Shown: positions 11,773 to 22,598 of the stretch, one piece after another
Position numbering within the stretch: position 1 is the first letter of the stretch
Layout of the letters: each line of letters begins with the position of its first letter
Position numbers and translations under genes: made by a program
The notes under the pieces: model-generated
Seen by the model: the letters and a program-made list of their open reading frames with translations, nothing else
Database searches by the model: none
Told to the model about the DNA's origin: nothing
NCBI RefSeq assembly: GCF_040712315.1
Contig: NC_134020.1
Coordinates: 33,267,751-33,331,750 of the forward strand
Length of the DNA: 64,000 nucleotides
Reading direction: 5' to 3'
Origin: Castanea sativa
Lineage: Eukaryota > Streptophyta > Magnoliopsida > Fagales > Fagaceae

Positions 11773-12521
11773 TGTAAGTGCACAATTGCACCTGGCCCCA
11801 AGAACAGTGACGGGCTCAGGCCCAATGAGCCTTAAACAATATGAATTTGTAGAGTGTGGGCTTGAAACCCAGGTTAGAAGTGTGTGAGGATTAAATGACA
11901 AGCCAAAGATTGCAAATACTCAAAAACAACGGGGGATATTGTAAATCAACCTCCTCGGACGAAGCCAAGATTTGTTCTTATATTATCTCTTTCTCTTTAT
12001 TCTTTTCCTTTCAGATTACAAGGTCCTCCCTCTTTTTTTTAGTTCTAGGTTGCCCCTTAAATACTCTTCTTTTTGATACTTTGTACACGTGTTGCCCCAA
12101 CTTCCCCTTAGCCTAGATATTTCTTTTCTCAATGCCTTTGAATAGTAACCAGAAGTTTTCCTTCCACTGTTCAGGTGTCACTTCCCCATTAATGCGGCCA
12201 GGGTGGTAGGTGCAGGGTCTTTAATGTGGAGGTGGCAGCCTTTATCTTTGGTTTTTCTCTAATATCGGCGCTTCCAGGACATTCAAGGGTTCACCCCTTT
12301 TAACCATTGGTCTTGACCGTGTCCTTCCCTAACCTTTACCATGAAGTCCCGGGTTCTCTGGTGTCCGTCCTAGGATAAATTCACCCTCGGCTGGATCCTC
12401 GGATCCTCAGCGTATGGGCCGACCCATAGTACTAACAAATTCTAAACCCAGGAGCAGATTGGCCTTCCTTAGCACGGCCCAAAAGGCCCACATTCCCATC
12501 AGGATCTTTTTACCCCCCACA
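11773..12521 (-). mobile_element. Solo LTR of the Tat family
   Basis: 749 bp from TGTAAGTGCACAATTGC to TACCCCCCACA, closely similar to the LTR at 53740-54499 and more distantly to those of the 39618-50648 element. It is flanked by ATATT (11768-11772) and GTATT (12522-12526), a 5-bp TSD with one substitution. Copy B (about 25880) has the single uninterrupted site. No internal sequence is present, so it is most simply an LTR-LTR recombination product. It sits in the same orientation as the two larger elements (minus). Confidence 0.9.
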
Positions 12522-12680
12522 GTATTGTAATAAAAAATAATATTTTTCAAACCTAGTAATATAGTTTTCACTTAGACCAACTATGTTAACTATTTTAATC
12601 TACATATAGTGTGCTACATGTCATAAGGAGAAAAAATTGAAAAAATTATAATTAGAAAGAGGACATGTACTTGTTGTGAC

Positions 12681-12833
12681 CATGGTTTTATAAACTGGAT
12701 CGGACTGACCGGTTTAACTGGAAATTGGGTACCAGTCTGGTCCTATAAACTGCCCAAAATTATTCAAAAACCTAGAAAAACCAAGAACTGAAGGCAAATA
12801 TAATTTTACCCCGGTCCGGTTTTTAAAATCATG
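12681..12833. mobile_element. 153-bp hAT-like MITE (copy A)
   Basis: Terminal inverted repeat CATGGTTTTAWAAAC. Flanked by 8-bp GTTGTGAC (12673-12680) and GTTGCAAC (12834-12841), one mismatch. The same insertion occurs in B at 26041-26193, so it predates the A/B split. Confidence 0.75.
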
Positions 12834-12841
12834 GTTGCAAC

Positions 12842-13370
12842 CAAAATGTGTAGTTTAGAATTTGATTATATAATATTTAATATGTTGACAATACAAAAGA
12901 CCCATTTTACTTTCACATGAGCAATAACACTGGAATCTCTCGTATATATGATGAATGTGGTAGAGTCCTGTATGAGTTTTTGAATCTGGCTAGATTGTTC
13001 TTACTTCTTAGGTTATTCAATCTTTGAATCAAGTTGTTTCTTGTATTTGTGTTATGTTGTAAGTTGGTTGTTCAATAAATGCATGATCGTTCATTAAGGA
13101 AACGAGGAAAAGAAAAAAAGGATTTATAATTTTTGGTTGGATTGGTGTCACATTGTTTTCAGCAACAAGTCAAGTTTCCATTTATTGCATATTTGAAAAA
13201 AAAATATCAGTTTTCTTTGAAAAGAAAAGGAGTGATATGACATGAAAGTGAGTGATTTAATGAGTTGTCACTAAGGCTTAATATATAGACCGGCAAGCAT
13301 GTAATATTCTATCTCTTTCTTCATTTTTTTTTTTGGTTTTGATGAATAAGCATGTAATTCTATCTAATAG
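12842..13370. other. Duplication backbone, no gene seen
   Basis: Collinear with B 26202-26715. Nothing recognised. Confidence 0.55.
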
Positions 13371-13515
13371 TTTCAGTTAACACAACTGCTTAAGTCTCTG
13401 AAAATTGAATAAGACATTTTAGTTTCAATCCTCACCTACATTAAAAACCGATTGGTGTCTTGATCTGATGATAAAAAACTATCATAAAAAACAGATGTCA
13501 TATATTAAAACCCTC
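13371..13515 (+). mobile_element. Degenerate SINE, plus strand (copy A)
   Basis: Same family as 1250-1418 and 29951-30113 but plus strand. A tRNA-like head 'agttaacacaactgc' and a box B-like 'gtttcaatcctcacc' are followed by the shared body 'attggtgtcttgatctgatg'. The copy B counterpart is 26725-26880. TSDs are not resolvable. Confidence 0.6.
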
Positions 13516-13749
13516 TTAAACATGGAATATTCCTCTACACCAAAACCTGAAAATAACTCCGAGGATCAGGCCAGTCAGGATTTCAATGAAAGCTGCAGCA
13601 TAAGGATGAGAATTTGGAGACAAATGCAAATTATTAAGAGGTGATGGAGATGGTATGGTTTCAATCCTATTGTGCGTGGGGATTGCATGCAAATTGCAAG
13701 TAGTGGTGGTGGTGGTGGTGGTGTCAAACAAGAAAGATATTGGGCCCAT
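13516..13749 (-). CDS. Small ORF with C-terminal hydrophobic segment (copy A), doubtful
   Basis: 77-codon minus-strand frame ending in a hydrophobic stretch (AAAFIEILTGLILGVIFRF) that could be a membrane segment, preceded by a Ser/Pro/Asn-rich part and a poly-Thr run encoded by a (GGT)n microsatellite. The C-terminal 40 codons recur almost unchanged in copy B (26859-27101), while the N-terminal part differs. This block is better conserved between A and B than much of the backbone. It may be the last exon of a small secreted or membrane protein, or chance. I recognise no family. Confidence 0.25.
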   Translation of the reverse strand: MGPISFLFDTTTTTTTTCNLHAIPTHNRIETIPSPSPLNNLHLSPNSHPYAAAFIEILTGLILGVIFRFWCRGIFHV

Positions 13750-13830
13750 GTAGCAGCCATGTTCGATTGGTAAGTGATGAGAAGAAAGGTTGGTCTATGT
13801 CTACTTCCTCCATGCTCTCCTATAACCAAA

Positions 13831-14044
13831 AGGGAAATGTTAACAAGCACCAGGTGGTGCTTGTTAAGGTTTCCTTTTATGTGTTTCACTTATAAAAAGG
13901 AAAAAAAGTTGTTAAAAAAATTGCCAAAAGAGATAAAAAAAATTACCAAAAACTGAAAAACTGCCAAAAGTTAAAAAAGTTACCTAAAAAGTTACCAAAA
14001 ATGTGTTGTTAACGGGCATCTTACGGTGCCCGTTAACACAACCC
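13831..14044. mobile_element. hAT-like MITE with hairpins at both ends
   Basis: 214 bp absent from copy B, which reads 'tataaccaaattg' through the site. Flanked by the perfect 8-bp TSD TAACCAAA (13823-13830 and 14045-14052). Near the left end, TAACAAGCACC-AG-GGTGCTTGTTA-like sequence forms an 11-bp-stem hairpin (13840-13866). Near the right end, GTTAACGGGCA and TGCCCGTTAAC form another (about 14008-14037). The centre is A-rich. Confidence 0.8.
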
Positions 14045-14834
14045 TAACCAAATTGTGGACCGGAATTAAACATAACAAAACTCTGCCATTGAGGTCACAA
14101 CCATTTGGAAGATTGTAGGGTCCAATGCCAGTTAGGTATTAATAGCGTCTCCTTGTCTTGGTGGGACTTGGGAGGTTGGCCCGATGGGCTTTCATATTAC
14201 GATTCATATCACATTTTGTCTTTTTTCTCTTGAAGTTTATTCCTATTTTGACTTTAAGCTCAACATTTTGGCCCAAACCCAACCCAAAACAATCGCATCA
14301 CCACGCCTATCCACTGTAGACTGTAGTTAAACAATTTCCATTTCAATTTTAAATAATAAGAATAAAAATCTAATCTCGTGCACACCTGCTCAAGCACACA
14401 CCAAAGTGGCCGATTTGGCCTATTTCATCAACGTTGTCGTTGCTCTCTCTCTCTCTCTCTCTCTCTCAGCGAGAAAGAGAGGCTGTTGTTGAGATTAGGC
14501 ATGGTGGTGGTCAATCTTGGCCATGAATGGGTGAATCTTGGCCATGAATGGGTGAATCTTGGCCATTAGGAGGGTGATTCTATCATATATAGAGGTTGTA
14601 GTGTACGAGGTGAACCCACTTTGGGACTGAAAGAATGAAGAAAGAATTACGATTGACAAATTTTGAGAATTTTGCTCAAACAAAATGATCGCATACAAAA
14701 ACCACAATTGAAAGATACAAGCGAACTTTTCACTTTGATATTTTTTACATGTACTAAAAAGAATTGATTGAGTGAAATAGTAGATAGATTAACTATAATC
14801 TAAAAAATTATGCTGAAAAAACGAGCCAAACTAA

Positions 14835-15050
14835 GGGTCTGTTTGGATACTGCTTATTGCTGAAAATTGGAAACTGAAAACTTTATAGTAAAATAATTTT
14901 TAAATGTGTAAATAGTACCATGGGTCTCAGTTTTAAAGTTATTTTTTTTGAAAAAAAGAGAGTAGTTTATGGGTCCCGTGAACTGTGCACGAGATCCACT
15001 AAAAAAAAAATGCACCGCTTAGAAGCAAAACACGCATCCCATATGGACGC
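14835..15050. mobile_element. Harbinger/Tourist-like MITE (copy B)
   Basis: Counterpart of 472-687, same 216-bp length, flanked by TAA, start GGGTCTGTTTGGATACTGC. Inherited through the duplication. Another family member is at 52907-53098, and a 5' fragment lies at about 16364-16440. Confidence 0.75.
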
Positions 15051-15175
15051 TAAATGTTTTCTATTCCTAATAGCTAGTAATAACTATCCTAACAGAGTTT
15101 TAAAGTTCAAGGTATGTTTGGAACTAGAGAAGAGGAAAGGTGAAGAGAATAGAGAAGAAGGTGGTTGGAATACAA

Positions 15176-15529
15176 TTTAGGAGTGTGCATGGGTCAGGTT
15201 GTGGGGATTTTTTGACCCAACCCACCATGATTGGTCAAAAAAAATTCAACTCAACACATAAGTCCAACCCAACCCAACCCAACCCACATGGGTCGGGTTG
15301 AACCCATGGGTTGGGCAAATTTTTTATTTATTATTATTAAATTGAGTAGAAAAAATATAAATATAAATATATTAAAAAAATCTAAAGATTAGTATCATTG
15401 TAACTCTTTAAAGGCAAACAACACTAATGACTAAATAACAATAGTAATTTACTAGGGTTTGTGTGATATAATTGGCTTTTATATAAGATAGGAAGAGCTA
15501 GTTATTTTAAAAAATTTATTAATTTTATA

Positions 15530-15572
<43 letters not shown>

Positions 15573-15768
15573 TAAATATATGAGTGGGTTGGGTTGGGTT
15601 TGGCAGGTTTGAAATTTTATTACCCAAACCCAACCCGACTCACTATCAAAATTTTTTTTGTAATCCAACCCAACCCATCAAGGCCTAAAAACCGACTCAA
15701 CCCAACGGGTTAGGTTGGGTTGGGTTAGGTTGGTTTTGGTGGGTTGGCGGGTTGGCTGCACACCCTTA
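15176..15768. mobile_element. hAT MITE, copy B only
   Basis: About 593 bp rich in 'cccaaccc/gggttggg' motifs near both ends. Ends TAGGAGTGTGCATGGG and, inverted, TAAGGGTGTGCAGCC. Flanked by GAATACAA (15168-15175) and GAATACAT (15769-15776). Copies A and C have the uninterrupted 'ttggaatatatgtcc'-type site. Contains (AT)n at about 15537-15566. No ORF. Confidence 0.8.
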
Positions 15769-15776
15769 GAATACAT

Positions 15777-18052
15777 GTCCAAACATAAAATTATATCTAT
15801 TCACAAGTGACCTTTTAGGGTTGTGCACCTTTATTGGTAACTTGTCCTTATTTGTAAATTTCGGATCATATTTTGTTTTATACTGACTTTTTGTACACAT
15901 AATTCTTTCTTTTTTATTTATTTATAGATTTGCTCTATGTAGAATTTTGTCTTAGTTGTATCATGTAACGATTTACATGTAACTTTTTAGCAAATTCACT
16001 CTTCAATTTATTCTTTTTCTATTGTTTGTCCGTTTAATTTTCAACAGATATTTAGTGTGGGTGACTAGGCCAGGGGTTGCAACAGATTCAGAAGTCATAA
16101 CTATTTAGTTTCAATGCATATCCATATTTCTACCCCAAAAAAAAGACTAATTGGGTTAACCAACAGGCTTTGTGGAGTATGACAAAACAAACTAGGCCCA
16201 TTCATAGTTTGCTTTTATTTTTCCTAACTCGTTAAATGATATCACATCTGCATTCTACAACAACCTTTTTTTTGTTTTTTTTTTTTTGATAGACACCTCT
16301 ACAATAAATTCTAAATATGGATACAAGGGGACCACGCTTTAATGTAGTTGATGATATAAAGTGTGTGTTTAGATACCACTTATTTTGCTGAAAATTAAAA
16401 ATTTATTCCTAAAAACAATAAAAAAATAATTTCTGGATTACTATTCACAGAGCAATCGCTCTTGTCAAAGTTTAATTTTCATAAGAAAGCTACTTTTTGA
16501 TCGATGATAATGATAGTGATGTATACTAGATCCAGTCTAGTTGTAACTTGTAAGAAAATACTATCCATGCTTGGATAAAAGTATATGGATTAGATTTTCC
16601 AACCTTTAGCTTATTAGGCTCTTCTTCTTCTTTTTTTTTAATTTTTTTAAAGGCTTTCTTTATTTATTCGATAAAAATGATATGATATATATATATATAT
16701 ATATATATTGAATTTAAAGATGATATAGAAATCATAGCTAGTAATATATGGTATGTGTATAATATGATAAATGTATGTATTTCTATAATTCAATATCATT
16801 CAAGAAAATTGCATTTCAACAAATCGGCAAAAACTATGTAAACAGAGAAAAAAAATTACGTGCATAGTATGTGTATAATACATTTACTTTTAAAAAATAG
16901 ATAAACATTTGTCATATGAATATTTTTTGAGATAAATACAATAATATATTTCTTATGGGGCATATAGACTATTCTCACCAATTTAATATGAAACAAATTA
17001 AGTAATAATGAAAATTATTTCAATAGTCATTAATAAAAAAACGATAAAACTAACATTCATCCAAAAACTAATAATTCAAGATAAATTATCTTCACTCATT
17101 AGTCATTAGTCACGTATCAATCCTGGTTTTTAAAAAGATTTTTTTTTACCATTCAATCTGTTCTAGTTTTTTCTTTTTAGAATCATGTCCAAAAGTTACT
17201 AACAGCTTACAATTACAAGTATATATATTATACAATAAATATATAATATATTCAATAGAATATAGTATTAAATCATATCCGGGTATATTCAGGAGAAGAA
17301 AAAAGCCATACAGGTTTGAGGAGGAGTAATGCAAACAACAAATATATGCGAAGGAGATTAAGATAGTAAATTATAGATAGCACTTATATAGTTGCCTGGG
17401 AAGTTGGAAGAGGGAGGCACAAGAACAATTAGTTCTGTAAGTATAGCAAGGTAGGCTCCGATGGAGGATGGTAACGGTGGGAACCAAGGTTAAATCAAAG
17501 AGAAGTAGGTCTAGATTGAGCCCAAAAAGGACCCAATGGTATGCTAGTAGAAGAGGAATGGACCCAAACCAAGTGACCCGAGGAAGGTGTGGATCAAAAT
17601 CCCGGGCCAAGGAGAAGGGCAAGCTCAGAAGCATAGGAAGATGATTGAAGATTATCAGGCCACGCCTAGGACACTATCTGTCAGAAAGAATAATGATTTA
17701 CCCAAGTGAAGGTTGGAGAAAGCTTCATGATAAAGCCATTATCTTCTCCATATTAAATGCATTGCACTAACTAGCCATGTCACATTTATCATTTATGGCT
17801 GAATAACCCTCTTTGATAGCTTATTATCTACACAACTCAGTCTTAAAAGGAGGGAAATGGAAAGATAGGACAAGTATCTTATCGAGTAAATCATCCACCC
17901 TACAAGTGGATAGTTGAGATGGAAGCAACTAAACTATAAATAAGAAAATATCCCTTGTATCAAGGGATCGGAAAAAGATTATGCCTAGAGAGAGAGTAAT
18001 TATAATTGTGAACCTTTGAGTATGTGTACTGTGGCTATCATTGTGTAATAGT
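15777..18052. other. Duplication backbone, copy B, no gene seen
   Basis: Collinear with A about 840-5251, minus A's private SINE and Mutator insertions. An internal replacement near 16360-16440 brings in a 5' piece of the Harbinger MITE and removes about 110 bp. (AT)n at 16684-16708. Confidence 0.6.
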
Positions 18053-18098
18053 CTTCCTCATAGAGATGTCAAAAATTGCCCGACCTGTGGGTATTCGA

Positions 18099-19686
18099 TG
18101 TTAGGAATATAAATAATTATTGTAATCCCTTTAGTTAGGTAGTTAGCTAGTTGATTTAGATTAGGATTAGGATGAGTTAGTTAGGATTTGAGCACATGTA
18201 ACTTAATTAACACATGACTTAATTTATAGAGCACATGTTGAATTAACTAGCCAATTATATTGAACCATGTGGGCCAATGATATTAGAGCTAGTCTCTTAC
18301 AAATACATGATTGTAATTCAACATTAGATATGAATGGAAAAATAAACTAACTTCTTAGTGCATTAGTGCATCTCTATCTCTCTTAATCTCCTTCTTTCTC
18401 TATGGAGAGTAACTACCTCGAATTAAGTCAATTTCCTTACAATTTTCATAAATTCTCTTATAATTCCTATCCATCCCCATTAAGAACCACTAGGTTCTTA
18501 ATAATTGGTATCAGAACCGTTGATCTTGAGACGAGTAATTGTGACCAAAGAAAACTTTTGAAAGAAATATAGCAAATGTTGAACAAAGCCTTAAAGGATG
18601 TCAAGGATATTTCAAAGATGGTCAAGGCCTTGGCTGAATCTAAAAAGGCCATGAAAGAAGAGCTCTCAAGATTGCAAGAGGATCTTGAGAACATGATGGA
18701 AGAGGAGTTACAATCTCTTAATTCAATGGAACTCGAAGAACAAATCAAGTTCCAAGAATCTACTACTGTTGTTGCGAGTCGGGATGTTGATTTTTGTGTC
18801 AAAGTGGATGATGATATACATAAAGACGCTGCCCTTGAAATTCAGTCCAAAGAACCAACAAATAAGGTGATGATGATCTTCCAAAAACCAACTCTTAATG
18901 TACCAATGGAGGCTTCCATTCAAGAGTCTATGATTCAAGAATTGGCAATCCAAGTGTTAGTGATCCAAGATGCAAGCGGCAACAATTTTAATGGTTCTAG
19001 AATCAAATGAGGTCTTGAGGATACAAGAACATTCCAAGGTTCAAAGAACCAATGAGACCTTGAAGATTGAAGAACTATTAAAGGCTCAAGAATTTGAGAA
19101 AAGTTTGAAGATCTACAAATAAGAAACCTTCATGTGCACGGTACCACTTGTCAAAGAGAAATGCATGAATATGGTGATCAAAATGTCACTAAAGTATTGG
19201 TCTATTGAAAGATCTCCTTTAATGAAGGTGTCAATTCACAACAACACCTTGTGGGTAAGGTGTTTTTAAGGGGAGGGAAATGTTAGGAATATGAAATAAT
19301 TGTTGTAATCCCTTTAGTTAGGTAGTTAGCTAGTTGGTTGAGATTAAGATTATGATGAGTTAGTTACAATTTGAGCACATGTAACTCAATTAACACATGA
19401 CTTGATTCATAGAACACATGTTGAATTAACTAGTCAATTATCTTGAGCCAAGTGGGCCAATAACATTAGAGCTAGTCTCCTATAAATATATTATTGTAAT
19501 TCAACATTAGATATGAATGGAAGAATAAACTAACTTCTTAGTGCATTAGTGCATCTCTATCTCTCTTAATCTCTCTCTTTTTCTATAGAGGGCGACTACC
19601 TCGAATTAAGTAAATTTCCTTACAATTCTCATCAATTCCCCTATAATTCCTATCCATCTTCATTAGGAACCACTAGGTTCCTAACA
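18099..19686 (+). mobile_element. Small non-autonomous LTR retrotransposon (copy B)
   Basis: LTRs 18099-18503 and 19281-19686. The PBS-like TGGTATCAGAAC (from about 18506) lies just inside the 5' LTR, and a purine tract 'aaggggagggaaa' lies directly before the 3' LTR. The 5' LTR has lost its terminal CA (now TA). Same locus as 5298-6888. Confidence 0.85.
18576..19010 (+). pseudogene. Coiled-coil ORF of the small LTR element (copy B), frameshifted
   Basis: 144 codons collinear with 5764-6200 in copy A. It reads CAG where A has TAG, but an 8-bp deletion near 18970 shifts the frame and ends it at 19010. Matching downstream sequence continues to the 3' LTR in another frame. The N-terminal coiled-coil pattern is preserved. 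Function unknown. Confidence 0.5.
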
Positions 19687-20488
19687 TAAAACCCGACCCG
19701 ACCCTAATGGGTTGGGTAAAACCCGAACCGCAAAGCAAATGGGGCAGGTTTAGGTTTTAGAAATCCAACCTGTAGCGGGTTCGTGGCGGGTGTAGGTATT
19801 ATGCATACCCGACCCGTGTATATATTATATTAAAAAACCCTAACTATCCTAATACTAATTTGCATTTTTCATTCTCATCACTAACTCTCAAGTCTCAACC
19901 GCCTCCCTCTCCCCCACTCTCACTGTTACTTGTTGCCATTGTCCTCCTCCACCTCGCCGTCGCTGGTCCCTCCTCCACCTCACCAATCCATCCTTGTTGC
20001 CTACCTCACCGCACCACACCGCTCCCTCCCTCAATGCACTGCCACTCCTCCACCTCGCCATAGACACCGATCCTTCCTCCCTGCCTTCCTCACCTCACTT
20101 TGATTGGAAAAAGAAGGGATTTTTGTTCGGTTTTCTAGGCGTGTTGTGGTATTGTTTTTGGAGTTTTGGAGGGGCTGAAACAGTGATAGCTTTCGAGTTG
20201 TAAATGGCAGATCAATTGTTGTTTTGTGTTGGTGTAAAATAAAAAATGAAGAATTTTTATGTATTTGGGTTATGTATTTAGGATTTCTGTATTTCAGTTT
20301 GTAATTTTTATGTATTATTTCATTGTCAAATTTACTTTGAAGATTATGTATTTAGGATTTCTGTATTTGGGTTTGTGATTTTATGTGTTATTTCATTGTC
20401 AAATGTGTTTTGAAGGTTATGTATTTAGGATTTCTGTATTTGGGTTTGTGATTTTGAAAGGGAAAATGAGAAATCTGAAATTAAATTA

Positions 20489-21536
20489 GGCGTAAATGCA
20501 CTTTTAGTCCTTACATTTTGCATCTCTTCTATTTTGGTCCTTACATTTTCATTTCACCACTTTTAGTCCCTAAATCAATTAACGCGTTCCATTTTGGTCC
20601 TTACTGTTACTCACTTAACAGAAATTGCTAATGTGGCAAACAGAGTGTATTGTTGGCACATTAAATGCTGACGTGACCAATAAAATAATATTAAAAATGC
20701 CACATCCAGTATAAAATAATGATTAAAAAAGACACATAAGCATCCACATCGACTTTTGATTTTGAAAATTAATTTATCTATTTTAACAAAAAAATGAAAA
20801 AAAAAAAACAAAATTAGAACCTAAAATACATGAATTTAGATCTGCCATCGTCTTCATCAAAAAGGTAGAAGAGCACAAACCCAAAAAAAATCATACAAAC
20901 CCAGAAAATCAAACATAAGAACACAAGAAAATCAAACCCAGAAAAATCATAAATGAATATTATACAAACAAAATCAATCAATTTATGTATATATACATAA
21001 ACCAAATTATCCAAAACAAAATCAATCCACATATACCAACACAAACCCAGCTCAACCATACCAACACAAAGCAAAATTAAAATTAAAATAAGAACACAAA
21101 CCCAGATTAAACATAAGAACACAAACTCAGATTTTCTAGGATTTTCTTATCTTTCTTGTCAACCAAACACAAACACAAACTAATCTCCAACAAGAACGCC
21201 AAAACATCTCAAACCTAGCAATCAACAATCAACAATCAACAATCAACAATCAACAAACCCACCCCACGACCCACTCCAACAACAAACCCACCCTTCGATC
21301 CACCACCGGACCCAACCGACCACTGCTTCACAATAATCGACCACCACCGTTGATTTTTTTTCACAACTACTACCACCACATCGATCTCAGCCACTCTCTA
21401 AACCCATATCAAAACTATGGAAAGTTGTGGAGAGGGGAGGAAACAAGGAGGGGCGAGAAGAAAGGGGAATCGAGGAGGGAGAGACGCCAGTCTGAGATAG
21501 AGAGACCCACAAAGAGAGAAAGACATCGATCTAAGC

Positions 21537-21570
<34 letters not shown>

Positions 21571-22321
21571 AAAGCACCAATCTGAGCGAGGAGCTTGAGG
21601 CATTTGGGTTTGGGTTTGAGCAAAATCAAGAGATAAAGAGAATGGGTCAGTCAGAGAAAGAAAAAAAAAGCACCACAACTAGTTGTGGTGGTGGCAGTGG
21701 CAGTGGCAGTGGCAATGAGAAAAGAGGTAGAGCTCAAAGCTTTTGGCCATGAACGTGTTTTGGAAGAGAGAGATCTCCATTTTTTGGAAGAGAGAGAGGA
21801 AGCTTTGAGTTTTGGAAGAGAGAGGAAGCTTGGAGAATGTTTTAGAAGGGTTGGGGGAACTGGTTTTTTATAAGGAAGTTTTGGGTTGAAGTTTTTTCAG
21901 GGTTTGTGTTCATGTGATTTAATATTTTGGTTTTGTGTTCTTTCTTGTTCATGTTTAAGATGAGACCAGATCTAAATTCATGTGTATTTTAGGTTCTAAT
22001 TTTTTTTTTCATTTTTGATTTTGTTAAAATAGATAAATTAATTTTCAAAATCAAAAGTTGATGTAGATGCTTATGTGTCTTTTTTAATCATTATTTTATG
22101 CTGATGTGGCATTTTTAATGTTATTTTATTGGTCACATCAGCATTTAATGTGCCAACAATGTACTCCGTTTGCCACATTAGCAATTTCTGTTAAGTGAGT
22201 AACAGTAAGGACCAAAATGGAACGTGTTAATTGATTTATGGACTAAAAGTGACGAAATGAAAATGTAGGGACCAAAATGGAAAATATGCAAAATGTAGGG
22301 ACTAAAAGTGCATTTATGCCA
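20489..22321. mobile_element. Mutator-like non-autonomous element with ~354-bp TIRs
   Basis: 1833 bp, TIRs about 20489-20842 and 21968-22321, outer end GGCGTAAATGCACTTTTAG. Flanked by the perfect 9-bp TSD ATTAAATTA at 20480-20488 and 22322-22330. Copy A has a single ATTAAATTA at about 7699. The outermost 20 bp resemble the 2139-3802 element, but the rest differs. The interior includes a heptamer tandem 'caatcaa' (about 21220-21260) and a GA run (21540-21570). No transposase. Confidence 0.9.
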
Positions 22322-22598
22322 TTAAATTATTGTAGATTTGTGTGATTTTACTGTCAGATGGGGACTTAGGATTAAATTATTGGGCCCAGGTTTAGGCCCT
22401 TTAGGGACTTAGGATTGGGCCCTAAAGTGGCAAATCTGGGCAGGGTCCGAGGGGCCCAATGGGGCAGTTTTGGGGCTTTAAAAAAAAACCCGTTTATTAA
22501 ACGAAGCAAGTTCGGGTTTTTGGGATAGGCCTGCGGGGCGGGTTTGGGCATAAAGAAACTAACCCTAAACCTGATCCGTTGCCATTCCTACTTCCTCA

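Larger units (their letters stand above)
1..14330. repeat. Tandem segmental duplication, copy A (left end cut)
   Basis: The opening sequence recurs at 14331 and at 27842 and stays collinear with copies B and C over many kilobases, interrupted by copy-specific transposon insertions. Landmarks shared by the copies are the CT-run next to a 'gagattaggcatg' stretch (about 110-160, 14440-14510, 27940-27995), the AT microsatellite near 1895, and the 'tagcttattatctacac' stretch near 5015. The unit boundary is arbitrary because the repeat is head-to-tail. No intact host gene is visible in the unit. Confidence 0.9.
18061..22590. mobile_element. hAT non-autonomous element (copy B), with two nested insertions
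   Basis: Counterpart of 5260-8031: TSD CTTCCTCA at 18053-18060 and 22591-22598, ends TAGAGATGTCAAAA and, inverted, TAGGAATGGCAACG. It carries the same nested LTR element (18099-19686), plus a Mutator-like element at 20489-22321 that A lacks. Confidence 0.85.

Noticed and set aside
19860..20203. ORFs resembling a signal peptide plus Pro-rich protein
   Set aside because: Inside the hAT element in a CCT/CAC-rich stretch; the copy A equivalent (7080-7330) does not keep the frame.
20814..21122. 102-codon hydrophobic minus-strand ORF
   Set aside because: Lies in the TIR/interior of a Mutator-like element and is composition-driven (CA-rich plus strand).
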